Position numbers and translations under genes: made by a program. The notes below the pieces were generated by a model. It was not told where the DNA came from. It worked only from the letters and a program-made list of their open reading frames with translations, and searched no databases. 64,000 bases of DNA from Cheilinus undulatus (taxonomy: Eukaryota; Chordata; Actinopteri; Labriformes; Labridae): positions 30,383,855 to 30,447,854 of the forward strand of contig NC_054867.1 in the NCBI RefSeq assembly GCF_018320785.1, given 5' to 3'. Within the stretch, counting starts at the first letter, position 1; every line of letters begins with the position of its first letter. Positions 22,353-34,215 of this stretch are shown here, piece after piece.

Positions 22353-23015
22353 TTATCACAAGAGCTGTTTTCACATACAGGCTCTTAAGGGTCTAAGGAG
22401 AAGGACGGGACATAAAAAATGCTGCAGTCATAACATTTAAAAGATGGGGTGGGGGGGGTGCAATCCAAAGGATGGCAAGGATGACAGTTGAGCAAGAGAG
22501 TCATGTTTCTGTCTTTGACCTGCTGCTCTCACATGAGCCCACCTTGAACTCCAGAAATTTACTAGAGGGCTGGCAGGAAAAAAGCTCACCCTGAAAGTTT
22601 TGGGAAATACTCAGGTATTTTGTGCCACAGGTGTTGGTTCCACTTACTGAAACACAGAAGAGCTGCATGATTGGTAGAGATACTGCTGTTGGCTGCTTCA
22701 CTGGCCTAAAGCTTAATGTACTGATCATGGATGTTTGACATGATGCTGTGATGGAAAACAACAGAAAATTTTGCTTTCCTTTGTTACTGCATTCTTAAGC
22801 AACACTGAAATATAGTTTATAATGATTTTCAACTGTAATTAAACTTCCTGTTCCCACTGGCAGGAAAATAATCCCTTTTCAGTGTGACTAAGAATAAGAG
22901 ATGGACAAAATCCACTTTTCCTGTGCAGTGCAAAAATGTCTTTTAAGACTAGTATGAAATGGGTTTCCAACAGAGTAACAGCCAGTTTAACTAAACTGTC
23001 TTTGTGCTTTTACAG
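22353..23015. other. Downstream nbl1 region before candidate exon
   Basis: No exon or RNA gene was recognised. A poly(G) run lies near 22449-22459. The stretch ends in the acceptor TTTGTGCTTTTACAG at 23001-23015. Confidence 0.5.
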
Positions 23016-23079
23016 ACAGCGTGTACTTGCCAAGAAGCAGCAGAGCGATAGCAACACAAAGAGGGAATATTTTACATAA
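23016..23079 (+). CDS. nbl1: Candidate extra C-terminal exon of nbl1
   Basis: A strong acceptor (pyrimidine run then TACAG) precedes this stretch. Joined to the donor after 20717, the split codon GG|A keeps frame. The sequence reads on as QRVLAKKQQSDSNTKREYFT and stops at TAA 23077-23079. The protein would have 206 residues with a basic tail in place of the terminal Gly. Support is limited to splice-site quality and frame. Human NBL1, as I recall it, ends without such an exon. Without transcript data this may be a coincidence. Confidence 0.4.
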
Positions 23080-24857
23080 AAGACAATGACTTTCACTTGA
23101 TTTGGCTGACTGCAGGCTTTGTCCTTTATCTCAAACACTGGAGTCATTTTAAGAAGGGACATCTTAACAGCCAGTATGGAGAGAAATGATCACAGCCACT
23201 GACAAATCCAAGTACATTTAAACGAATCCTTTTGAAGCACAGTGAGAAATTGTTCTACAGAGAGCTAGCAAAACAAAGGGAACGTTTCAGAGCTCTCATT
23301 TCAGGCTTAAAATTGGAAGTGATGGATACAAAATTGGGCCAATATTCCAAAACATAATGCATTAAAGTTAAGTTAAAAAGGTTTTTGTGTTATGGAGTGA
23401 ACAAAACACCCAAAAATGAAACAAGTATCTTTATAAAACTAACCGTCCTCATGGCTTTAACAAAAATGTCACAGAGCTGCTGGGATAAAGTATTTTGTTG
23501 GCATATTTATTGACAGCTGATTTTGATTCACCACTTTTATAACTCAGAAATGGTTAAAATCAGCAACCAGCAGGGACCACGTCTGAACGGATAAGTCATT
23601 CAGATTAATGAAGGGTAATGTTTTAATAAAAAGCCCACAGTTTCCCTGAAATTGCAAGCTTTCCTTCTAACAAATCCTAATTTTCAGTTTATTTGCTACT
23701 AAATTACGAAAGTGATTTGATTATCTTTAAGTATATTTTCTTAGGAAAGCCAGACAACTGTGTAATCAGGAATTATGTAACTAATAACAGTAATATAATA
23801 AGATAAATTTAGTCACAGGGAGAGAAAGTGCTGTCATTTTTTCCAGAGATAAGGCTGTTTAAAATCTGACCTTTATTTTTTAAAACCATAATATCATTCA
23901 ACAAAGGTAGGGAAACATATACAGAAAAAAGATGGATTGATAGATAGGTGCCAATGCAGTGACTAGTGTGCATTGCCATGGCAACCTCCAGAATGCTTTT
24001 CAGTAAATGTAATGTGAGTGACCTCGTGCTGGTCAAGGCAGAGAGGGACAGAATCAGAGGTGGACAGAAGCACACAGCACAATGGAAACACATCAAGGCG
24101 GTCAGCTGGTGGTCTGAAAGGTTTAGGTAAACTGAGTCCTCATAAGAGTCCAGTTAATGAAGACAGACTTGGGGGCATCACTAATAACCACTGAAGTGGT
24201 TGACTATGTGACATTTAAAGTTCACATAGAGTCCAGCAGATGTCAGCAGATGTCACAGGTAGAGCCTATAGAGGTTATATCACTGAACGCTTCTTAACTT
24301 TCAGCTTCTCAAAGCAAACCAAACATCATCTTCAACACGCACCAGCCATCATTTCCCCCTTTATTAATCTTTCTCTCATCTCTGTCTCTTTGTCCAGATA
24401 GTATCTTTTCTTCCATTTCACTGTCCCATATCCATCCATCTTTGTTCTCTTGTTCTGTGTAATTAAATCTGAGCAGCAAAAGGTTGACTGTCTGTCTGTG
24501 CTGCAAAACAAATCAATCATTCCCTTATCTCCCGGCAGCACAGCTGACAATTCTCTGAGACTGCTGGAAGGCAGACAGAGAAACTCAGGGGAACATATTA
24601 TAGTGTTCAAGCTTATTGTCATTATTAACTTGTTTATAAAGCTGTGATTTAGTTTATTTCAATTCTGCCATGTTTTGCCCTTTGCCTTGAATATAGAAAG
24701 ACAATACAAAATGACCTAGTATACAAAGGCAACTCCTTATAAAACGGTTGTTATAGAATTAGCCTGTTATTCAAGAGTACATTCAAGCTTCTATAAAATA
24801 TTTGCCAAGTCTTCTTTACCAATTGTGATATTTGCTTCTGCTAACATTGTCTCTTGT
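23080..24857. other. Spacer, no gene seen
   Basis: Ordinary AT-rich sequence. Frames at 23809-24096 and 24309-24647 have no domain or splice support. Confidence 0.5.
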
Positions 24858-25960
24858 TTGGTGGACTTGATCTGGATTTCATACCTGACAGACATAATTT
24901 AGACAGCATTATCAACAGGTATGGGGAAATCCTTATTGAGTTTTTGAGGGATTCAAAATGCTGTTTGGTTAATGGAAGAATGCCCTAGCCAATATGATAA
25001 TGTACTGCTGGACCTTACTGAGCAGTTGGTTTGTACAAAAAGTAACCAACAGGATATGGATAATTGGTATGAAAGATTTTGTATCAGAACTAAGTAAGTG
25101 TGGAAAATGGAAAAGGAACAGTAATAAAGAATTTAGAAAACCCACAAAACCATACTGGAACAAAGAACTGCAGTCACTGTGGGACAATCTGATAATAGCA
25201 GAGAGAAGTTTTCTTAGAAGTAAGGATATAACAGAGGTCTTTTATTACATATTGAACAATTTCAAACTCACAATCCTCAACAATTTTGGAATGAAATTAA
25301 TAGGCTAGGCCCTAGAAAATCAAGGGAAATTCCCATAAAAATAAAATTTGAGAATAGGCAATGTACTTCCGTTTCAGAAACTGTGTTGGATAAGTGGGAA
25401 AATTATTTTTCAAATTTATTCTCTGGGTGCAATAATTCATTTGATGATGCATGTCTGAATGAAATGATTTCTCTAAAAGACAGAAAGGATTTGAAATGTT
25501 ATCTGATATAAACAATAACATATGGTTTTGAACGCTAAGTTTTCAGCAGATGAGGTAAAAGGTGTTACAGAAAAATGTAAACTGAAAAAACCAACAGCAA
25601 AATTGGCAGTTTGGCATTGGAAGAGAAGATTTAACAAATTTTTCATGGGCGCAACCCACATACTCAGCTCTGCTGCTCATCCCACAAATGCATGTTCCTT
25701 ACTAATGTGGCAGCATTTAAAAGGGAAATAAACAGGCTTTCCAATGGTTAAAGATTTATTGCCAAGAAGAATTGTTACAACAAAGAAATAATCTACCACA
25801 CACACATTTCCCTACTTTCTGTTGTAAGTTCATTTGTAGAAAGTCATAATGTTGAATGTCTGAAAAGGCTGAAGTGGGCTAGGTGTCAGACAATGATACA
25901 CTTTAAACTGCCTTAACAGACTTTTTTCCTTCAAAGCAGAGATTGTATGATAATACACTG
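24858..25960 (+). mobile_element. LINE (non-LTR retrotransposon) fragment, broken
   Basis: Translation from about 24860 gives GLDLDFIPDRHNLDSIINRY followed by GEILIEFLRDSKCCLVNGRM, the end of an endonuclease domain. The frame at 24994-25308 then contains KDFVSELSKCGKWKR and KPTKPYWNKELQSLW, matching the linker before the reverse transcriptase in some fish LINEs. The frame at 25522-25731 has ADEVKGVTEKCKLKKPTAKL, the start of the reverse transcriptase. Stops and frameshifts separate these parts and the rest is missing. I do not assign the clade. Confidence 0.75.
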
Positions 25961-26339
25961 ACTGAAAACGGAGGATTTTTGAGGCACCACTTTATCCAAA
26001 GGGGCAGCAAAAACAAACACAAACTAGATATATCTCACTGGAGCTTTAAAAATAAAATTAAAACCTAAAGTCAGTGTATAAAATCTTGCATACCTGTAAT
26101 GTAAAAAAGTAGGGCCTAACAGTGTGCATTGGTTCCTGGAGGAGGATGAGAAAAAACGTGATTTTCAATGTAACGTTTTAAGCCTATAGCCAATTTGGAC
26201 TACCTAAAGCCTAAAGGCTAGTCTCATGTGTACTGTATATGTGTGTTTAATTGTGCTCTGTTGATATTTTTGAGGAAAAAATATTATTTTTCAAGTGAGG
26301 GCGTTTTCATCTCATGTTACTAAATCAACCTGTTGTGTC
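25961..26339. other. Spacer upstream of the tmem88 gene
   Basis: No exon or repeat was recognised. It probably contains part of the tmem88 promoter. No clear TATA box was seen. Confidence 0.4.
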
Positions 26340-26594
26340 AGCGCGTGAGCGCGCTCTTAACGGTTGTGCGCGCGACCCGGGCTGGTTCGCTCCAACAGAC
26401 GCACAGAGGCTCCTCACAGCAGCATCACTACAGCAGCGCTGGGTCAACTTACACCTGCCTTTCTCCTTTCCTCAAACATCCGGCACCAAGTATTTCTTGT
26501 TCTTCTTAAGGAAAGTGAGAGCTGCGTGTCGTTAAAGATTCAGAGAAGAATTAAACAAAAACACCGACAAGATTTGCGGGATTTGTACTTGGAG
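26340..26594 (+). promoter_or_regulatory. tmem88b: Likely tmem88b first, non-coding exon and promoter
   Basis: A local CpG-rich block (GCGCGTGAGCGCGC and GCGCGCGACCCGGG words) starts at about 26340. It runs into a stretch ending in the donor TTGGAG^GTAGGC after 26594, which can join the acceptor at 27399 one base before the coding ATG. The short frames inside it do not connect in frame to the TMEM88 protein, so it is best read as 5' UTR. The transcription start is not defined. Confidence 0.6.
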
Positions 26595-27399
26595 GTAGGC
26601 AAAGTAAATTCATGTTGATATTAGCATGTTATTTAACCTACAGGACACAAGAGCCTACATGTGTTTGCTGCTAAATGTTTCACAGTTTACGAGCAGAAAG
26701 AGGCGAAACCAGAAATAACCAAGAATAAAAAAAAAGAACATGTAACATGTTGTTTTATTCATCAAAGCTAAAAGAACAAAAAGCAAAGCGAGAATGTATT
26801 CAGTTTGTTGTTGATGAAAGTGTGCTGAGACTGCAGAACAGGAGTTCCGTCCAGGTTAATGCTAAACATCCCTGCCTCTGCTCCGCAGATCAGCAGCAGC
26901 AGGTCGTGCAGGGTTAAAAGGTGTCCGGCTGATTCTCTTTAAAGAATCGTATTGGCATATGTCCGGGCTTTAGTGACAAAGCCTCTGATCGATCAGATCG
27001 ACCCGGAGAAGGATGTGAAGACAGATTGGGTGTGTGTGTGTGTGTGTGTGTGTAATGTGGCAGCAGACTATAGGTTCCTCATTTAAATAGTCTGATGAGT
27101 TATTGACAGCCTCGTGGGGACAGATGAGAGCAGCCAGGGAAGGCAGGGTTCAATTTGTGTCTTTGTATTCATATTTAAGGTTTTAAATTCATTGAAAGCA
27201 TGATTCAACAAGCAGCTGTTGTTGTTTTCAATCACTTTATTGCTGATTTTTACATCACTTAACATATGTTAAGAAATGCACAGTCATGCTTTCTGAAGAT
27301 AACAGTGAGCAGACAGTAGCAACACAAAACCACTTTGCATCTCATTTTATCAAGGCCAAAAATCACTGATGCGCCTCGTCTCTTTGTCCCTCTCTCCAG
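26595..27399. other. tmem88b intron 1
   Basis: AT-rich intron with a (TG)n microsatellite at 27031-27053. It ends in the acceptor TCTCTCCAG. Confidence 0.55.
27031..27053. repeat. (TG)n microsatellite
   Basis: About 11 uninterrupted TG units in tmem88b intron 1. Confidence 0.95.
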
Positions 27400-27400
27400 G

Positions 27401-27694
27401 ATGTGCGGTATGGATGTGGACCTGGATGATGGGGGTTCAGGCGAGGAGGAGAAAGAGGAGGAGTTCTGGATGGGGGAGGGAGTGAAGATGCTGCCCCCTC
27501 CTGTGGCCCACAGTGGGGGCAGTGCGTGGGGCAGCCGGCGGGGCAGGTGTGGCTGCTTGGTGTGTGGGGCAGGTCTTGTCCTGTGGAACCTGTGTGTGGT
27601 GTTAGCCAGCGCACTGCTCCTGGCTGTGGTCTTCTCGCTGGTGCTGCTGCCTGCGATTCTGCTGCTGTATGTTGGGTTCCTCTGCCACTCCAGG
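27401..27694 (+). CDS. tmem88b: TMEM88-family protein, first coding exon (acidic N-terminus, first membrane region)
   Basis: TMEM88 proteins are two-pass membrane proteins that bind the Dishevelled PDZ domain through their C-terminus and dampen Wnt/beta-catenin signalling. In zebrafish and human cells they promote cardiac fate. The ATG lies one base after the acceptor and opens MCGMDVDLDD. An acidic stretch (residues 16-21) follows, then a Gly/Arg-rich part and a long hydrophobic segment at about 57-94 ending LLYVGFLCHSR. The GFLCHS motif is shared with human TMEM88. The exon ends SR^GTGAGT on a codon boundary. Minus-strand frames here (27259-27731) are shadows. The b paralogue is inferred from linkage to human 1p36 genes, not from a tree. 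Confidence 0.9.
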
Positions 27695-29939
27695 GTGAGT
27701 TTACACAGCACTGTGGGCTTCGGTGTTTCATGAATATCTAATACTTAGGACATGATACTGAAGTCATATTTTGGAAATAAACCTTCAGTTCTCTGACAGT
27801 GATGCAGCACCATTTCTTTGCTGCACTGTGCTGGTTGTGATAGACACATTCCCAACCACAGTACCTTTTTCTGTCATGTATGCGTGGTGCTCTTCTGAAT
27901 CACTGATGTCAAACAATAGAAGCCAAAATCAGAAGCCCCCTCTGCTGGTTGAAAAAAAAAAAGATTTCAATACTTTTTTTTTCAAATTGAACAAAACTGT
28001 CCTATTATATCAATTTCTATAATGCCAGGTATCATTATCTCTCCATTACCAGTATTGTCATACTGATCCACTAAGAGTATTCTGCAGGAAAAATCAGCTT
28101 CAAACCATGTTAATCCTGTCACTGAATGATCAGTCAAAGGATAATGGACTGACTTTTGTTGTGATTCACTGGCACAGTGATATCAGCAAAATATCACACC
28201 AAGAATGTAGTTTACCTTTGCCAAAGAACAAATGATTACACAATGCAAATTTGTTATTTTGAAGTTTATTTTTTTAATTTACTATTTCTGTTCTTAGAGA
28301 TTTTTTGTCTGTTTTATTTTGAAATTATGATTTCTGTTCACTTACTTTTCTGCAAATATGACAGCCAAGTAGACTGAGTGAACTAACCTTGCAAAGCTGA
28401 CTGACTGGCTGATTCCATGTTTGTTATCAGGCTCCATCTGAAACGTCTTTACCTGGTAGTAAGGTGTCGATTGGGAATGAGTCGGTTCTTTTATGTGAAC
28501 AATAAGATCAATAGACAATAAGATCCTGTTTGCAAACCGTTTCATATCATCATTATCATTATTACTACTACTAGTAGTGGTGTAGTAAGTATTAGTTCAT
28601 ATGTTGTGTATCTGTGTGTTATGTAATTGATTAGTTGGATAATATTTTTCCACACTCCCTCTACCATAGGCACACCATGCATCAAGGACTCATGCTTGAT
28701 GGTGTAACATGAATGTTTTATATCAGGTGTGTCACACAGCCCAGCTAAGGAGCAGATTTCATCTGACCACAAGATGTTTTATGTTTGGAGCATGATTGGA
28801 ATAAAATACCATAACAAATATCAATCATAGGTCATGCCATTTCTGAATTTGGCACATTTAATGAAGCCAAACTTGTACCTAAATGAAGAGTCATTGGGGA
28901 CCTTTTAGCTGAGCTAAGCCAAATGACCTGGATCACTAAAAAGAGACGGAATTCCATTCACTGGTACCTGGTCCAAGAATTGACCGACCAATCAGTGTCA
29001 TTTTAGGGTTTAGAGACGATAGCTACAGGTGTGGTTAAGTTGCACTGCAAGATGGCAAACAATGGCTGATGGTGAAGTTTAGGTGTAGCTATAGCGGCAG
29101 CTTTTCATCAGAACTGGACACGATTTCATTTTTAAAAGATGAGCAAGTAACCACACAGAAAGCTTTTCTTTGCTGAAAAGATATTTTTGATCTTCTCCTG
29201 ACTGGCTTCAGCATGAGTTTGATTCATCAACTGGCTCCACTGATAGTGAACAATGCTATCCAGCTTACATTAAACAGTTCACTTCCGGGTGCTACACATG
29301 CCTACTGTATCATATCTTGTTGCAGTGATAATAATAAGTAATAAATATCAATGATAAATAATTCATATTTTAAGGTACAACTTAAGCCTGCATTAACATT
29401 ACCTCAGCTAGAGCAACACCTTAGATGTTAGTAGAGCATAAACTCTGTTGTAAGTGAGAACTTACATACAAACTAGGTTATGTTTCATCTTACACATAGC
29501 TGGTGCAACCCCTAGCTGGATTTGCCCTTAAAAGCCTTAAAATCCTCCAGATAGTGGTCTGAAGTACATTGTATGCTATTGTGACACCCCTTGATCAAAT
29601 CAAGGTTAGGATTTCAGCAACTCTCACTGTATAGCCATATTCACATACACACAAAATTCCTTAAAGTCTTTCAATATTAAGATTTAACTGCACGTGTGAA
29701 TGTAAACTGGCAAATTTTTCACTCTCACTTAACCTGGAAGTTTTCCTGCCAATGCCTTAATACATTTTCTCCATCAAGTTTGGGTGTGCTGATGAGAAAA
29801 TGCAGCAGGAAATATTCAAGTAAAGTCACAGCGAGTAGATGGGAGAGGGTGACAATGTTTATATCCTGTTACTGTTGTAACACCAGAGATTATAGCGAAA
29901 GACTGGTGTAATTTCAGTGCATGTAATGAACACTACATA
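27695..29939. other. tmem88b intron 2, first part
   Basis: No exon was found. A truncated relative of the MITE at 38499 lies at about 28386-28495, sharing AACCTTGCAAAGC and CCATCTGAAAC-type words. A probable but unnamed repeat near 28890-29060 contains GACGGAATTCCATTCACTGG, which I recall from other fish sequences. Confidence 0.5.
28386..28495 (+). repeat. Fragment of the same MITE family as 38499-39018
   Basis: It starts with the same AACCTTGCAAAGC as the 38.5-kb element. After a gap it aligns with that element's internal CCATCTGAACCG and CGAATCAG words. The right part and the second end are missing. Confidence 0.55.
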
Positions 29940-30994
29940 CAATGTCTATAAAAATGATTCACCCCCTTGGATGTTGTACTCTCTTTTTGATTTTATAAAC
30001 CAATCATGGTCAATATGATTTGGGTTTTTGACAAAAAGTATGAAAAAACCCTCTGTAATGTCAAGGTGAAAACAGATTTGTACAAAATAATTTAAGATAA
30101 ACAATAATAAAAAAAAAAAATCCAAGGCACTGAACATCTCCTGGTTGCCCTGGTTCTTCACCAGTCAAAGCTTTATGGGAGAGTGACAAAGAGAAAGCCA
30201 CTGCTGAAGAAAACTCAGATTAAACCTTGACTTGAGTTCACCAAAAGGCACGTGGGAGACTCCATGATCAGGTGGGGGAAAGTTCTTTGGTCTGATGAGA
30301 CAAAATGCTGCTTTTTGGCCATCAGAGGAGAGATTATGTTTGGCAGACACCAAACACTGCACATCACCACGAACACACCATCCCCAATTTTAAGCACAGT
30401 GGTGGCAGCATCATGCTTTGGGGATGCTTCTCGGCAGCCTGCCCTGGAAAGCTTGAGGTTGTGAGTAAAATGCAAATCCTGGAGGACAAGCTTATTCATC
30501 AGTAAGAGACCTACGGCTTTGGAGAAGATTTAGTTTCACAGCAAGACGAGGACCAGGAGCATACAGCAAAATTTACACAGACATGGTTTAAAGATAGCAA
30601 CGTGAATGTTCTGGAGTGGCAGAGTCAAAGCATAGACCTTAATTCAGTTAAGAATTTGTGGCTGGAGTTGAAAAGGGCTGATTGGATCCGAGTTAAACTG
30701 CAGCATCCAGATGTGACAGCCTGACTGAGACCTATCCACACACAGACTCATGGCTGTGATCGCAGCCAAGGTGCATCTACTAAATACTGACTTGAAGGGG
30801 GTGAATATTTATGCAATCACTTATTTCACATTACATATTTTTATTTAAATGACATTACCATATAAAAATCTGTTTTCACTTTGCCAAAGAGGGTTTTTTT
30901 TTTTAAAAAGCCAAGTTACATTGACCATGATTGATTAATAAAATAAATCAAAGGGTAAACCATCCAAGGAGTTAAATAATTTTTATTGGCACTG
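29940..30994 (+). mobile_element. Full-length Tc1-type transposon, inactive, in tmem88b intron
   Basis: The ends form an inverted pair: CAATGTCTATAAAAATGATT at the left and the reverse of ATTGGCACTG at the right, continuing to a shared TTGGATG word. TA lies on both sides (29938-29939, 30995-30996). The interior keeps transposase words in shifting frames: MGDSMIRWGKVLWSDETK, GGSIMLWGCFSAACPGKLE and DLNSVKNLW. The catalytic Asp at 30545-30547 is present, but the Glu expected 34 residues later is Lys (AAG, 30650-30652). With the frameshifts this shows a dead DD34E element. Confidence 0.9.
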
Positions 30995-33288
30995 TATGTA
31001 ATTCTCTGCTCCTTAGTTGATACTGTAACTAAACTATATATAGCACTGACATAAAGGCAAAGATGTTCATAGTATTCTTGGACTGTATTCATGTGCTGTC
31101 CGCCTCTTCTGTGTTGTTCTTTTTATCACTGACTGCCTCTTGATAGTGCCTCCCCCTGTATGACAGGAAAAATCCCACGCTGTTAGGTGCTTATTCGAAC
31201 AAACAACTGAGGAAGATTTCAGAGGAAGACCTCCCGAAAATTCTGTGCTCACACTGAAGATCTCATTGACAGCTCAAAACTGCACCAGTTAAATCTAGCC
31301 TAAGCACTGACAAGTGTTAATACTCTGAAGAGATCACTGTGAATTTCACCTACACCATCATAAACACTCTCCATCATGGTCACACACATCATCACCAACA
31401 AACACGAGCTATATCACAACATATGTTCCCTGCCAGCTCGAGACCTGCAGCTGTTTGCTGCCAGGATTTTTCTCACATCAGCATCATCACAGAGGCATTT
31501 TAACTGTTATAATGCTTTCCAATGCTGTGTGCTAGTTAGTGCAGGCGCAATCAGGAAAAAAAGCCCTGAGATCGAGGAACAAGCTTGATGAGTGATTGAG
31601 CTGAAATTCCATCTGACTTCAACATTTGTGGTACTCAAAAAAATCAGCCCATATTCAGTCTTTAATGGTGTATGTCTAGCCTGAAGAGTTGTAAAAACAC
31701 ACATTGGAAAGCACCTTGTATCCCCAAGCTATTGGATGTGTAAGAAACTGTTTTCACAGGTTATCCATAATCAACACAAACTTTTGCTGCCCTCAAGTGG
31801 CCAAAAAGTATCTAAGGGAACTTTTTAGTGCTGTGTGACAAAGTACAGTATGTCTACAAATCTTCAACAAAAGAGGGAGCATCACCATTTCCACTTCTCC
31901 CCTCTGCCCCCTTTATCTTTATCTCTAGGCATGTAAGTCCATGTCTTTTACCATGAGTGGAAAGATTATCTCCCACAGAATCCTGGGCTGGCATCAGGAT
32001 ATCAAGATGAAAAATGGCCTTAAGGCAGAGTCTTTTTGGCAGTTTAAGCTAAATGAGGATGTCCAGGCTGACTCCTTCTGTTTGCGCTGATTTGTTTTTT
32101 ATTTTGAACCACAGGCTCACCCTAAAAGATGATGACTGAACTTGATTTTTTGGAGCCTGCCAGAGAGTGTTTTTCATAATGAAGTGAGTAGATGGGTGCG
32201 GTGAAGACAGATCATCAGGAAAATATTGTGAGTCAAGCCATCATGCCAAATCATGCTGTGAAGATCTACAGTGCTGTCCTTGGATCAGCAGACAGGTCAT
32301 AAAAATCACATCCCAGCTTTAAATCAGGTGCCTGTTTATCCTGAGAAACCAGCTCTTTGAGGATTCATAGTCTCTGCAACCAGAGCTGTGTGAGGGGGCA
32401 GACACATTTAAAACATGTAAAGTGTGAGTTTGCATTAGGGCAGAGCAAATGTCAGCGCAGACAGAGTAAACACTTCTTCAGGCGGAGACTTCTTGGCATT
32501 GTGGTGACAGACAGAAAAGACCCGCTGAGGAGACCAGACTATGTGATTTGGTGCAAACACCAGCTGTGCACAAAGACACAGACAGCATGTCAAGGAGGGA
32601 AATGTACTCAGTAAAGAGCATGCTGTGCACTTGGAGGAGTGTCTCTGTGTGGATTTGTGTCTGTGTTAAAATGACTGTTGCTGTGGTACATTTGTTTGAG
32701 GCAAAAGTTCCCTTTGAAAGCTCACAATAGGAAATGTTCAGACATAATCAAAGCATTGTGAGAGTGTCTGAGTGTTTGACAGATGAGATAATGTGCTTGC
32801 ACTCTTATGTGTGTGATTATGTGTGTTTCAGTCTAATGCATGCTCTTATAAGGATGTTATAGTGTGATTCTGATGCCTCGTATGCACTTGGATCTAAGCC
32901 ACTACCCTCTCTTCCTTTCTTTTTTTTTCCATTTTGATTCTTTTCCAAATAGCTTCCTCTGTTATTTAATGTCAGTCTCTTCTTCTCCTGCTCCCCTCTT
33001 CTCCCTCACTTGCCGTCACAGGTGATTGACAGCCCCAAGGGTTACTAACAGCCACTGAGCCACTCCTTATCAGAAGTGGGAAGGGAGGCCGGGGGAAACT
33101 CTGTCACAGCCCACTACCCACATAGTTCCACTCCTGCACCCTGAGCATTTTCAAAACACACTCATGCACACACTTAGCCAATGAAAATCCCTACAATTAT
33201 CTTCTCAACTGATGAGCAGCAGGTCCCGCTGATGGCATAAACGCCCTTCTGTTTACTCTTAATATCCCCCCTCTGTTTATCCTCCTAG
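30995..33288. other. tmem88b intron 2, second part
   Basis: No exon was found. The short frames have no family resemblance. It ends with a pyrimidine-rich stretch and the acceptor ATCCTCCTAG at 33279-33288. Confidence 0.55.
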
Positions 33289-33516
33289 GTCCTTGATGCA
33301 AACTCTGCCATCTGCAGTTACCTTGACGACAACAGCTGCTCCGCCCTCATCATCCTGGGCTTTGTGATGATGTCCCCACTCGTGGTTGTGGCGGCCGCCG
33401 TCTTCTGCGGGTTACTCCGGAGGTTTCGACTCCTGCTTTTCATTCAGCCAATCACGCGTGCCTGGTACCGAGGGCGGTTGCTGGACTGGATGGGCGGCAT
33501 CCATGCCTGGGTCTGA
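33289..33516 (+). CDS. tmem88b: TMEM88-family protein, last coding exon (second membrane segment, PDZ-binding end)
   Basis: The exon opens in phase with 27694 and reads VLDANSAICSYLDDNSCSAL followed by the second hydrophobic segment, about residues 117-138 (IILGFVMMSPLVVVAAAVFC). A basic cytoplasmic tail LRRFRLLLFIQPITRAWYRG follows, and the protein ends HAWV before TGA 33514-33516. The terminal Trp-Val is the Dishevelled-binding PDZ ligand seen in human TMEM88 (VWV). The full protein is 173 residues, close to the family length. A frame at 33386-33604 is a shadow. No strong poly(A) signal was seen within 1 kb. Confidence 0.93.
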   Translation, partial: VLDANSAICSYLDDNSCSALIILGFVMMSPLVVVAAAVFCGLLRRFRLLLFIQPITRAWYRGRLLDWMGGIHAWV

Positions 33517-33985
33517 ACATCACCATCTGATGGGTGAAAGCGCTAAAAGTTTGGCGGAATCACAATGTTTTTTAAGAGTAAATCTATCAAAGAGACACAG
33601 GTAGACTAAATAATAGAAACATCTCACAATGCAATCATTCTGCAGTGAGTTACTGTACAGCGGACACAAATATGACTCCATGTTTTAATGACTACAAAGG
33701 TCAAATAATTAATTTAAACCCTGTTGTGCAGCTCTCTGCATGTGCACATCAATATTATATTCTTTCTTCCTCTCTTTTGTCAAGCTTCAGGGCCAGCGGG
33801 TTAATGAAAACACTGAGTGTTGTTTGAGTTTGCTTCCACTTAATTTCCTCTTTAGTGTTCTACACACATGCTAATTTTAAATGTTCTACATTACATAGCA
33901 TCCTTCAAGTCAGAGAAATGACAGCCAAGCTGCTGTGTTGTGTCCTTGGTAATGTTAGGTGACGCAATATCAGGATCAAGAGAGA
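33517..33985. other. Probable tmem88b 3' UTR and spacer
   Basis: Directly after the stop. No canonical AATAAA was found here, so the transcript end is unknown. No other feature was seen. Confidence 0.4.
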
Positions 33986-34215
33986 TTTAAAGGGATACTT
34001 CAACATTTTGGCAAATTCGTCCATTGCCATAATTCCTGTAGTCTTAGTAATAGGTTCATTTCCTTTAGTTGTCGGTGCAAGCTGTCGGGGACCAATATAC
34101 CAGCTGTACAGCTAACGCTATGGAAGCAGACAGTATTTTTTTGCTTTCCCTCATCAAACTCATCAAATACACAACTCCAAAACACTCTCGTGGACAGGTT
34201 GTGATCTGTACATTC
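33986..34215 (+). repeat. Interspersed repeat, copy 1 (second copy inverted at 59432-59672)
   Basis: It begins TTAAAGGGATACTTCAACAT and ends near CTCTCGTGGACAGGTTGTGA. The stretch at 59432-59672 is a diverged reverse complement sharing the first 30 bases, the GTCTTAGTAATAGGTTC-type middle and the CAGCTAACGCTATGG word. This is probably a non-autonomous DNA element common in fish. The family is not named. Confidence 0.75.

Noticed and set aside
27259..27731. 150- and 122-codon minus-strand frames
   Set aside because: They are shadows of the tmem88 coding exon, whose plus-strand frame has splice sites and family motifs.
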